Below, piece by piece: positions 1 to 5,484 of a stretch of 10,366 bases of DNA. The notes beneath the pieces are model-generated. The model searched no databases. It saw nothing but the letters and a program-made list of their open reading frames with translations, and was not told the DNA's origin. The stretch's first letter is position 1; the number at the start of each line of letters is the position of its first letter. Made by a program: the position numbers and the translations under genes. The DNA lies in the NCBI GenBank assembly GCA_002375205.1, contig DFLL01000013.1, positions 1 to 10,366 of the forward strand. The letters run 5' to 3'. Source of the stretch: Caryophanales bacterium UBA3620. Lineage in GTDB: Bacteria > Bacillota_I > Bacilli_A > RF39 > UBA660.

Positions 1-86
1 AATAAAAGAAATATTATTAATAGAAAGATTACTTTATAATTACTTTTTTCTATATTATTACCACTTCTAAAAAGGATATTATTCAT
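1..86 (-). CDS. rnfD: Probable RnfD, N-terminal fragment (cut by window edge)
   Basis: An open frame starts at ATG 86-84 and runs off the left edge with no stop in its 28 codons. It begins MNNILFRSGNNIEKSN and then turns strongly hydrophobic (KVIFLLIIFLLL), as at the start of the first membrane segment of RnfD/NqrB-type subunits. Its start overlaps the rnfC stop (ATGAATAA), which implies translational coupling. An AAGGAG ribosome binding site lies inside the rnfC 3' end, 10 nt before the ATG. RnfD is the integral membrane, flavin-carrying subunit of the Rnf ferredoxin:NAD+ complex, and rnfD directly after rnfC is the usual gene order. The assignment rests mainly on that order and the hydrophobic start, because the fragment is too short for motifs. 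Confidence 0.6.
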   Translation of the reverse strand, partial: MNNILFRSGNNIEKSNYKVIFLLIIFLL

Positions 87-1227
87 CAGCAATCATCTCC
101 TTAGCTTTAATTATATAATCCTTCAAATTAATATAAGAAGGACAAATATAAGAACATAAACCACACTCAGTACATTTTTCAGTACCAAGTTTTTTTAAGT
201 TACTTATATTATTAATATTTTTCATAATAAACACAGGAACCAAATGAATAGGACATACACTATTACATTTACCACATGATATACACTCCTTTTCCTTAAC
301 TGTTTGTTCTTTAGTAATAAAAATAGCTGCTATATCCCTAGTAATAACAATATCATCACTACTAATTTGTCTACCCGAAAGAGGTCCTCCTATTGTAATA
401 GATATATCGTTCATTCGATATCCACCTAAATATTTAATAATTTCTTTAAGAGAAGTACCAATTTTAACCACAATAACAGTATTTGTTATTCCTTTACCAC
501 CTATTGTAATAATCTTCTCATTACTTATTCTATTATTCTTTATAATACTATTAACATCCATTAGAGATAATAAATCTAATATCCATATCTTTTTTTCTAG
601 ACTAGATTTATGATAAGATATTCCAAATAATTCTTTTAATAAGGTTTTATTATTACTAACAGGGTAATAATTATTAACCTTCACTATTTTAATATTAGGG
701 TATGTACCAATATAATTAAATAAATTATCATATTTTGAATCATTAACTACTGCTAATACTGCTTTATCAATGTTCATCTTATCCATAATATTATCAATTA
801 TCATAAGTATTTCCGAAGTGTCTTTCTCTATATAAAATCTCTTAGAAAAAACAAAAGGCTCAAAATCAATAGCATTAATAATTAAATATTTAATATCATA
901 TTCATCATAAATATCTAATAAATTATTAGCAATTAAAGTATCAAACAACTTTTCTTTATTAAAAACATACTTATTAATCTTATGTTTTTCTTTGTAATCA
1001 TTTTCAATAACTATAACCCTACTCTTAGTAGTACTATTAATAAATTTATAATCATAACCAACAACATAACCAGAAACTGGGCTACAAAAATTTATATCAT
1101 TTTTATATATATAATCACCAATATTATAACTATCATTATTCTCTACCTGAATATAAACATATTCCGGTTTTAAATACTTATCCATACCACTATATAATCT
1201 CTCATCTTTAATATATATCTTATCCAT
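79..1227 (-). CDS. rnfC: RnfC-like electron transport complex subunit, divergent
   Basis: This 382-residue protein resembles RnfC, the peripheral iron-sulfur subunit of the membrane Rnf complex, which couples ferredoxin and NAD+ redox to an ion gradient. Residues ~1-75 look like the N-terminal barrel-sandwich region (NIGDYIYKND, then SPVSGYVVG). The stretch IINAIDFEPFVFSKR (~116-130) matches the family's NGAECEPYLT segment. A beta-rich SLBB-like part follows (KIGTSLKEIIKYLGGY and TIGGPLSGR, ~255-286). Two 4Fe-4S motifs are intact: C315/C318/C321-C325P and C352/C355/C358-C362P. The usual Gly-rich GGAGFPT loop before the NGAECEP segment is absent, replaced by LLDIYDEYDIKYL, and the protein is shorter than a typical RnfC (~430-450 residues). 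AAGGAG lies 5 nt before the ATG. A hairpin terminator lies immediately upstream and rnfD overlaps the stop. The family assignment is good; retained NADH-linked function is uncertain. Confidence 0.85.
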   Translation of the reverse strand: MDKIYIKDERLYSGMDKYLKPEYVYIQVENNDSYNIGDYIYKNDINFCSPVSGYVVGYDYKFINSTTKSRVIVIENDYKEKHKINKYVFNKEKLFDTLIANNLLDIYDEYDIKYLIINAIDFEPFVFSKRFYIEKDTSEILMIIDNIMDKMNIDKAVLAVVNDSKYDNLFNYIGTYPNIKIVKVNNYYPVSNNKTLLKELFGISYHKSSLEKKIWILDLLSLMDVNSIIKNNRISNEKIITIGGKGITNTVIVVKIGTSLKEIIKYLGGYRMNDISITIGGPLSGRQISSDDIVITRDIAAIFITKEQTVKEKECISCGKCNSVCPIHLVPVFIMKNINNISNLKKLGTEKCTECGLCSYICPSYINLKDYIIKAKEMIADE

Positions 1228-1238
1228 ATCTTCTCCTT

Positions 1239-1268
1239 AAAAAAAGTAGTATATTTACATATACTACT
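1239..1268 (-). terminator. Intrinsic terminator between the 215-residue gene and rnfC
   Basis: On the minus strand there is a perfect 10-bp stem, AGTAGTATAT / ATATACTACT, with a 4-nt loop (GTAA), followed by seven T. The first arm contains the TAG stop of the upstream gene. The T-run ends directly at the AAGGAG of rnfC, so no promoter fits between the terminator and rnfC. The stem has little GC, so read-through is plausible. Confidence 0.75.
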
Positions 1269-1911
1269 TAACATTACCTTTAATATTTATATTTTCTATA
1301 TCTTTTAACAATTCATAATAAGCTTTCCTAAATGTATCTAGAAATTCATCAAAAGAAGATTGATTAATCAAATTAAACAATTTTCTATATTGCTCCATTG
1401 ATCTATTAAATTCATCACTATGCCGTTCAAAATGATTTTGAACCAATTTCAAATACCCATGTATAGCTTCCATTTTCAATTTATTTTCATCCACATAAGT
1501 ATACTCTTTAAACTCGTCCATACATAATTTATAAATGTAAATAAGGGCATCACCTACTGAATCAAAAATTTCAAATAGTTTAGAAGATCTATCTATATCA
1601 ATACTTCTCCCTATCTTCTTCAACAAATCATTAGTAAATACCGCTAAAGAAATACCAACTCTACTCCTAAAATCATTATATAAAAGATTTCTATCCTCTT
1701 CTGATTTAGTCTTAGAAAAATTACATTTCAATATAAAAAACTCAATATATAAACACTTAATCAAAGCAAAAGTATCAAGTTTTTCAGAAACATTATAAGC
1801 ATTTATAATTTTTCTATTATCATTATCAAATCTTTTAAACGAATTAATAGTTCCATTATCAAAATCAATACCATAAAAGAAATTATCCTCAATATCTTTC
1901 AAATAATCCAT
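1264..1911 (-). CDS. Hypothetical helical protein, 215 aa
   Basis: I do not recognise this protein. It is predicted soluble and mostly alpha-helical, rich in Asp, Glu, Lys, Phe and Tyr. It has no signal peptide, no clear membrane segment and no recognisable catalytic or metal motif. The C-terminal third (~145-205) looks like two amphipathic helices (YLKLVQNHFERHSDEFNR and SFDEFLDTFRKAYYELLKDI). It starts 9 bp after the stop of the rhomboid protease gene. Its TAGGAG ribosome binding site overlaps that stop codon, so the two are almost certainly co-transcribed. A hairpin terminator begins at its own stop codon. The tight pairing makes a role linked to the rhomboid possible, but nothing in the sequence shows it. 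Confidence 0.8.
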   Translation of the reverse strand: MDYLKDIEDNFFYGIDFDNGTINSFKRFDNDNRKIINAYNVSEKLDTFALIKCLYIEFFILKCNFSKTKSEEDRNLLYNDFRSRVGISLAVFTNDLLKKIGRSIDIDRSSKLFEIFDSVGDALIYIYKLCMDEFKEYTYVDENKLKMEAIHGYLKLVQNHFERHSDEFNRSMEQYRKLFNLINQSSFDEFLDTFRKAYYELLKDIENINIKGNVK

Positions 1912-1920
1912 AACATTCTC

Positions 1921-3051
1921 CTATCTAAAAGCCATATAACAAATAAACAATATATATAGACAAGTTAAAATCATACCATTAATATTATCTCTTTTACCAC
2001 TTTTACCTGGAACACCTACCATCATTGACAAAACAATTCCGCCTACTAAGCCACCAATATGTGCAGCATTATCAATACCTGTACTCATAAATCCAATAAA
2101 AAGATTAACCGCAATAACAGGTATTATTGACTTTTTAATTGAATTACCAAGATATGCCCTATAATAATAACCAAAGTATAATAGTGATCCAAGAAGTCCA
2201 AAAATAGCTCCCGACGCCCCAGCAGATACAGTATTATGAGTAAAAGTAATTGATAAAAGACTTCCACATATACCACTGCCAAAAAATATAATTAAGTACT
2301 TAATCTTACCATATAAACTCTCAATTTCTTTACCAATCATATATAAAGAATACATATTACATATTAAATGCCATATTCCAATATGTAAAAAGATACAAGT
2401 AAATAATCTATATATTTGTCCATCTTTAACTAATAAATCTAAATTAGCCCCAAAAGATAACAAAGTATATATATCACTAGAACCCTTTCCAAATAAGTAC
2501 ATAGCCATAAATAATACTATACATAAAGCCATTATTCCATAAGTAATAATAGGTTTTTTATAAGAAAATATCTTTTCTGCTTCTTTCCCTTTAGCTTCAT
2601 TTTTAGCATTAATATTATTACTCATCTTAATAAAATATTCAATACCATTTTCATCATGCTTAGTTTTATTAACAATATTAGGAAATACATTAGTAAGTTT
2701 AGAATTACTAATATCTTCCTCCTTACTAATAAAGACATCATCATCAGTTAAAAAGTTTTCATTTTCTATATCAGTATATATGCTAAGAACCTTTACCTTA
2801 AAAGAAAAAGTCTTCTTTTTAACTTGTTTAACAATTTTACCAAGCTTAAACTTATCAAAATCAAGTTGTTCTTTATTATGAATATGATGAGATACAATTC
2901 TTATAATCTTATAATCACAATCTAAATTTTCAAGCCATATTTCATCATTAAGTCCATGTATGATCATAGGATTATAATTCTCTTCAGTGATAAAATAATT
3001 AATTAAACTCATTACTAGTATGTCATCACTCTTAAATAAAATCTCTTGCAT
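1921..3051 (-). CDS. gluP: Rhomboid-family intramembrane serine protease, GluP/YqgP type
   Basis: This 376-residue membrane protein should cleave transmembrane substrates within the bilayer. Residues ~1-165 form a cytoplasmic N-terminal domain resembling that of Bacillus subtilis YqgP/GluP, including DEIWLE (36-41) and VFPNI (122-126). The membrane core starts at ~168. The family signatures are YRLFTCIFLH (214-223), HLICNM (228-233, with the conserved His and Asn), the nucleophile motif GASGAIFG with Ser280, and the catalytic His331 in AAHIGGLVGG. About six to seven membrane segments are visible, the last at ~358-374. The protein stops there, so the C-terminal tetratricopeptide region of B. 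subtilis YqgP is missing. GGGAGAA precedes the ATG, and a TATAAT box lies just upstream, so this is probably the first gene of the run towards rnfC. Fold and active site are clear; the substrate is unknown. Confidence 0.93.
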   Translation of the reverse strand: MQEILFKSDDILVMSLINYFITEENYNPMIIHGLNDEIWLENLDCDYKIIRIVSHHIHNKEQLDFDKFKLGKIVKQVKKKTFSFKVKVLSIYTDIENENFLTDDDVFISKEEDISNSKLTNVFPNIVNKTKHDENGIEYFIKMSNNINAKNEAKGKEAEKIFSYKKPIITYGIMALCIVLFMAMYLFGKGSSDIYTLLSFGANLDLLVKDGQIYRLFTCIFLHIGIWHLICNMYSLYMIGKEIESLYGKIKYLIIFFGSGICGSLLSITFTHNTVSAGASGAIFGLLGSLLYFGYYYRAYLGNSIKKSIIPVIAVNLFIGFMSTGIDNAAHIGGLVGGIVLSMMVGVPGKSGKRDNINGMILTCLYILFICYMAFR

Positions 3052-3071
3052 ATAAATTCTCCCTCTTCTTC

Positions 3072-3100
3072 ATTATACAAGATTTTTTAAAATAAATAAA
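3072..3100 (-). promoter_or_regulatory. Putative sigma-A promoter of the rhomboid gene
   Basis: Minus-strand TATAAT (3077-3072) is a consensus -10 box, 20 nt before the rhomboid start codon. A weak -35, TTTATT (3100-3095), sits 17 bp upstream. The predicted transcript would have a short leader of roughly 14 nt carrying the GGGAGAA ribosome binding site. The upstream transcription unit ends at the hairpin at 3136-3161, which supports a separate start here. Confidence 0.6.
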
Positions 3101-3113
3101 GTGTTTTTGTATT

Positions 3114-3325
3114 ATTGTTTATTAGCAAACAAAAAAAATAGTGACCCAATTATCACTATTTACTTATTTATTATTTTTATTTACCCGAAGGAAGTAATTT
3201 TGATTTTCTAGATAAAATTTTTTCTTTTTTCTTTTCTATTTTAACTATTTCTTTATCGCAATCAACAACTTCTCTTTCAAGACTTGCTATATAATATTCT
3301 TTATATAATCTAAAATGTTCATTTA
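3114..3325. repeat. Direct repeat, 3' flank of cassette B (copy at 4280-4486)
   Basis: This stretch repeats 4280-4486 almost base for base. It covers ATTGTTTATTAGCAAA, the hairpin terminator, the stop codon and the last ~48 codons of the 266-residue gene. The copies differ by about 5 extra bases around the A-tract and scattered substitutions. Similarity ends abruptly near 3325/4486. Together with the promoter repeats at 4226-4269 and 5167-5210, it marks a tandem duplication whose middle has been replaced. Confidence 0.9.
3136..3161 (-). terminator. Intrinsic terminator of cassette B
   Basis: On the minus strand, AAATAGTGA, an 8-nt loop and TCACTATTT form a 9-bp stem followed by a run of T (A3131-A3138 on the plus strand). 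It follows the stop of the gene remnant at 3177, and its loop and stem nearly copy the terminator at 4297-4322. It separates cassette B from the rhomboid transcript. Confidence 0.8.
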
Positions 3326-3341
3326 TTTTTTTAAATGATTT
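3177..3341 (-). pseudogene. 3' remnant of a paralogue of the 266-residue gene
   Basis: The frame from a stop at 3344-3342 to the stop at 3179-3177 encodes 54 residues with no start codon. From NEHFR to the terminal GK, 41 of 48 residues match the C-terminus of the intact 266-residue protein at 4338-5138 (shared core YKEYYIASLERE, VDCDKEI, KIEKKKEKIL). This is the basic, coiled-coil tail only. It lies 19 bp after the stop of the HExxH gene, so it now forms that gene's 3' untranslated region. The differences are mostly conservative (Ala to Val or Ser), so either the loss is recent or the segment was kept under some constraint. It is most simply a leftover from replacement of the original gene. 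Confidence 0.85.
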
Positions 3342-3360
3342 TTACAAATAAAAAAATATT

Positions 3361-4197
3361 CTACATTTTATTTATTAGTTTCTTTACTTCAACTTTTGGA
3401 GCACTTCTTTTAGCGAAAGCAAATGGTAAGTCTTTAACTTTTTCATACTCTTCTTGGCTTATTGGAAGTCCAAGATATAGTCTACTATATAACGGCATAT
3501 CGATATTGCTATCAATATTTACTTTATTTTCTACTCTATCAACTAGACTATTATAGCTTTCAATAGCGGAAATAATTTCACCATTTTCTTTTACTTTATA
3601 TCCATTTAATAACACAAAACATAATGTAAATTGAAATATATTAATTATTTCAATAGGATATATATACGACAATACTTGAAATGCAATACTATAGCCACGT
3701 AATTCAGCATATCTTTCTATCAATATTTCCTTATAGTTAGAAATATAAGTTTCCGGTTTTTCTCTCTGCAAGGTAAAACAAGAATCGTAAATAGGATTTT
3801 TTTCCGTTGCAACTAAATACTCTTGCCTTGCATGAGTAATCTCATGTATGATTGAGTGAATAAAAGAAAAATATACAATTATTTTAATATCGTCTTCATC
3901 AAAATTAAATAACCCAACATTTACTTTTTTTGCATCATTAATTAATTTTGACACATTAATACCAATTTCTCGCTTAACATGATTATAATATGCATATGAC
4001 TTAACACTACTGCTAATACGTATTGTTTCGCAATTAACCTCACTGTTTCTCAGAACAATATTTAAAGCGCCAATAACGAACTCCTTATTAACGGGTAGGT
4101 TTTTTTTATTCCAATTCTTAATAAAGATACTAAGTTCCTTAACTAATTGGTAATCATTTTTAGAATCATCTTTCAGTATATAATTAATATCAGTCAT
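3361..4197 (-). CDS. HExxH putative zinc metalloprotease-like protein, 278 aa
   Basis: The central motif SIIHEITHARQEY (115-127) holds a textbook HExxH (H118, E119, H122), which in zinc peptidases supplies two metal ligands and the general base. A Glu-rich helix, ILIERYAELRGYSIAF (158-173), follows about 40 residues later. E161 or E165 could be the third ligand, as in gluzincin and ImmA/IrrE-like folds. No signal peptide or convincing membrane anchor is seen, so it is probably cytoplasmic. The C-terminus is basic (FAKRSAPKVEVKKLINKM). AGGGGG precedes the ATG. The gene has a near-consensus promoter of its own, almost identical to that of the neighbouring 266-residue gene, and an A-like gene tail downstream. 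No close named family is recognised. Peptidase activity is inferred from the motif alone, and a regulatory or toxin-type role is possible. Confidence 0.8.
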   Translation of the reverse strand: MTDINYILKDDSKNDYQLVKELSIFIKNWNKKNLPVNKEFVIGALNIVLRNSEVNCETIRISSSVKSYAYYNHVKREIGINVSKLINDAKKVNVGLFNFDEDDIKIIVYFSFIHSIIHEITHARQEYLVATEKNPIYDSCFTLQREKPETYISNYKEILIERYAELRGYSIAFQVLSYIYPIEIINIFQFTLCFVLLNGYKVKENGEIISAIESYNSLVDRVENKVNIDSNIDMPLYSRLYLGLPISQEEYEKVKDLPFAFAKRSAPKVEVKKLINKM

Positions 4198-4210
4198 AAA
4201 ATATTCCCCC

Positions 4211-4226
4211 TTTGTTTATGAACAAA
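4211..4226. promoter_or_regulatory. Inverted repeat at the cassette B transcription start
   Basis: TTTGTT-TATG-AACAAA is a perfect 6-bp inverted repeat placed just after the -10 box, where transcription should begin, and ahead of the ribosome binding site. It is absent from the otherwise matching leader of cassette A. It could be a repressor operator or a short 5' hairpin on the mRNA. No regulator gene can be assigned. Confidence 0.4.
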
Positions 4227-4269
4227 TATATTAGCATAAAAATAAATAGTTGTCAAATCACATTATTAA
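4226..4269. repeat. Direct repeat, promoter flank of cassette B (copy at 5167-5210)
   Basis: These 44 bp match 5167-5210 with a single mismatch and contain the whole promoter (-35, spacer, extended -10). Similarity stops sharply on both sides: towards the gene the leaders differ, and upstream the sequence runs into the terminator flank of cassette A. Confidence 0.9.
4228..4256 (-). promoter_or_regulatory. Strong sigma-A promoter of the HExxH gene
   Basis: On the minus strand, TTGACA (4256-4251) is followed by exactly 17 bp and TAATAT (4233-4228), with the extended -10 dinucleotide TG one base before the box (TGC-TAATAT). This is near-consensus and implies strong constitutive activity unless repressed at the adjacent palindrome. 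Confidence 0.85.
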
Positions 4270-4279
4270 TTATTTTCGC

Positions 4280-4486
4280 ATTGTTTATTAGCAAAAAAAT
4301 AGTGACTCAATTATCACTATTTACTTATTTATTATTTTTATTTACCACAAGTAAGTAATTTTGCTTTTCTAGCTAAAATTTTTTCCTTTTTCTTTTCTAT
4401 TTTAGCTATTTCTTTATCGCAATCAACAGCTTCTCTTTCAAGACTTGCTATATAATATTCTTTATATGTTCTAAAATGCTCATTTA
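4280..4486. repeat. Direct repeat, 3' flank of cassette A (copy at 3114-3325)
   Basis: This is the partner of the repeat at 3114-3325. It spans the terminator and the last ~48 codons of the intact 266-residue gene. Here it is joined to a full gene, so this copy is probably the ancestral arrangement. Confidence 0.9.
4297..4322 (-). terminator. Intrinsic terminator of cassette A
   Basis: AAATAGTGA / TCACTATTT form a 9-bp stem with an 8-nt loop, followed on the minus strand by a T-run (A4293-A4299 on the plus strand). It lies 15 bp after the stop of the 266-residue gene and nearly duplicates the hairpin at 3136-3161. Confidence 0.8.
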
Positions 4487-5138
4487 ATCTATCAAATACT
4501 TTTTCGTACTCTTTTAATAAGTTTAAGATAAAGAATTTTAATTTTTCATTATCAGGATATTCTTTATCAATCATATCAAGAAAAATTGATTTAATCATAT
4601 TTACATTTTTTCCGATAATAGGCTCTCCTTCATCATGACGATAACATTCTATACGATTATAACGACAATAAATCTCATAATAATCATAAATCGCACCATC
4701 TATGTAAATTACAATACCAATATCTCCTTTGTATAAACTAGGACGAGGATTAGCATAATTAACCTTAAAGGAAATTTTAATAGGTTTAACATCATTGTCC
4801 GATTCAAACGCAACATAAAATTCATCAGGATCCATACTATCTTTGCTTAGTATAGTGCGCTCTTCATAGCGAAAACATAAACCCGAATTATCTTCGATGA
4901 AAATTAAAATACCTTTATCACCATATCCTACACCACGGGAACCATTTAAATGTATTCTAATATTAGAGTTAGTAAAACCATTATGTCCTTTTTCTAAACA
5001 GTTATTATTAGCGTCTAGGATTTTAATAGTATTATCAAAGCCATCTCCCTGAACACGATAACCAAATTCACCAAGAATTCTTTTTGCTGTCTTTAATGCT
5101 TTTTTTGAATAAAGGCTTTCTATTTCTTCTTTACTCAT
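4338..5138 (-). CDS. Hypothetical protein with basic coiled-coil tail, 266 aa
   Basis: I do not recognise the family. Residues ~1-30 are a helix (KKALKTAKRILGEFGYRV). Residues ~30-180 look beta-rich, with Gly-Asp turns and many Tyr, Ile and Asp (KGILIFIEDNSG, GDIGIVIYIDGAIYDYYEIY). Residues ~185-266 are helical and end in a charged coiled coil (KEIAKIEKKKEKILARKAK). No signal peptide, membrane segment or obvious catalytic motif is visible. It is probably cytoplasmic. AGGGGGTG precedes the ATG, and the gene has its own near-consensus promoter and terminator, so it is a single-gene unit. By eye it is somewhat richer in GC than the flanking genes, which may indicate transfer. Its last ~48 residues recur as an orphan remnant at 3177-3341, so it belongs to a duplicated cassette family. 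Confidence 0.8.
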   Translation of the reverse strand: MSKEEIESLYSKKALKTAKRILGEFGYRVQGDGFDNTIKILDANNNCLEKGHNGFTNSNIRIHLNGSRGVGYGDKGILIFIEDNSGLCFRYEERTILSKDSMDPDEFYVAFESDNDVKPIKISFKVNYANPRPSLYKGDIGIVIYIDGAIYDYYEIYCRYNRIECYRHDEGEPIIGKNVNMIKSIFLDMIDKEYPDNEKLKFFILNLLKEYEKVFDRLNEHFRTYKEYYIASLEREAVDCDKEIAKIEKKKEKILARKAKLLTCGK

Positions 5139-5162
5139 AATATTTCACCCCCTCAGAAGACG

Positions 5163-5176
5163 GCTAATATATTAGC
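5163..5176. promoter_or_regulatory. Palindrome overlapping the cassette A -10 box
   Basis: GCTAATATATTAGC is a perfect 14-bp palindrome that covers the -10 element of the 266-residue gene. Cassette B keeps only one half of it. The position would suit a repressor operator, but the AT-rich core partly reflects the -10 box itself. Confidence 0.35.
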
Positions 5177-5210
5177 ATAAAATTAAATAGTTGTCAAATC
5201 ACATTATTAA
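5167..5210. repeat. Direct repeat, promoter flank of cassette A (copy at 4226-4269)
   Basis: This 44-bp match to 4226-4269 has one mismatch and contains the full promoter. It defines the upstream limit of the duplicated unit. Confidence 0.9.
5169..5197 (-). promoter_or_regulatory. Strong sigma-A promoter of the 266-residue gene
   Basis: On the minus strand, TTGACA (5197-5192), a 17-bp spacer and TAATAT (5174-5169) with an extended TGC form a near-consensus promoter. On the plus strand the overlapping TTGTCA (5191-5196), followed 18 bp later by TTTAAA, could serve as a weaker divergent promoter for the small gene at 5247. That second reading is tentative. Confidence 0.85.
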
Positions 5211-5246
5211 CATTTTTAAATATAATATTATGAAAGGAGTAATCTT

Positions 5247-5432
5247 ATGTATAATAAGAGACCTGGTTTTAGACCGGGATTTAATAATAATCGTTTTGGA
5301 GGAGGATTCCTAGGGCCATTCTTACTAGGAGGAATTACGGGAGGATTAATATCACCATTCTTCTATCAAAGACCATATCCAAATTATTACCCTGTATATC
5401 CAGTATATCCATATAGACCATATTATTACTAA
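5247..5432 (+). CDS. Small Gly/Tyr/Pro-rich protein, 61 aa
   Basis: The protein has three parts. A basic Asn/Arg/Gly-rich start (RPGFRPGFNNNRFGGG) is followed by a short hydrophobic Gly-rich stretch with GxxxG-like spacing (FLGPFLLGGITGGLISPFF, ~21-39). The tail consists of repeated Tyr-Pro units (YPNYYPVYPVYPYRPYYY). A strong AAAGGAG at 5233-5239 lies 7 nt before the ATG, and a clean terminator follows, so it is a real single-gene unit. The composition resembles small coat or surface structural proteins of Bacillota, in which Tyr-rich tails can cross-link or stack. That function is inference. The hydrophobic stretch is borderline for a membrane span. Confidence 0.8.
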   Translation: MYNKRPGFRPGFNNNRFGGGFLGPFLLGGITGGLISPFFYQRPYPNYYPVYPVYPYRPYYY

Positions 5433-5458
5433 AATACTCAAAAAAAGAGTATTTTTTT
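5431..5458 (+). terminator. Intrinsic terminator of the 61-residue gene
   Basis: AAAATACTC, a 7-nt A loop and GAGTATTTT form a 9-bp stem with a T-run continuing to 5458. The first arm begins inside the TAA stop. The element lies close upstream of the -10 box of the next gene, so the two plus-strand genes are separate units. Confidence 0.8.
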
Positions 5459-5469
5459 CTTTAAATATA

Positions 5470-5478
5470 TGGTACAAT
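5470..5478 (+). promoter_or_regulatory. Extended -10 promoter of the RNHCP gene
   Basis: TGG-TACAAT is an extended -10 element with TACAAT at 5473-5478. No good -35 is visible, because that position falls in the T-tract of the preceding terminator. A start 7 nt downstream of the box would be at about 5485, the A of the ATG, giving a transcript with essentially no leader. Confidence 0.6.
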
Positions 5479-5484
5479 TAGATT

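Noticed and set aside
982..1173. Plus-strand frame of 63 residues, Ile/Asn-rich
   Set aside because: Lies entirely antisense to rnfC, has no ribosome binding site, and its composition is what the complement of AT-rich coding DNA gives.
3335..3556. Plus-strand frame of 73 residues with hydrophobic start
   Set aside because: Antisense to the 3' end of the HExxH gene and the remnant; no ribosome binding site or promoter. The hydrophobic look comes from complementing Lys/Glu-rich codons.
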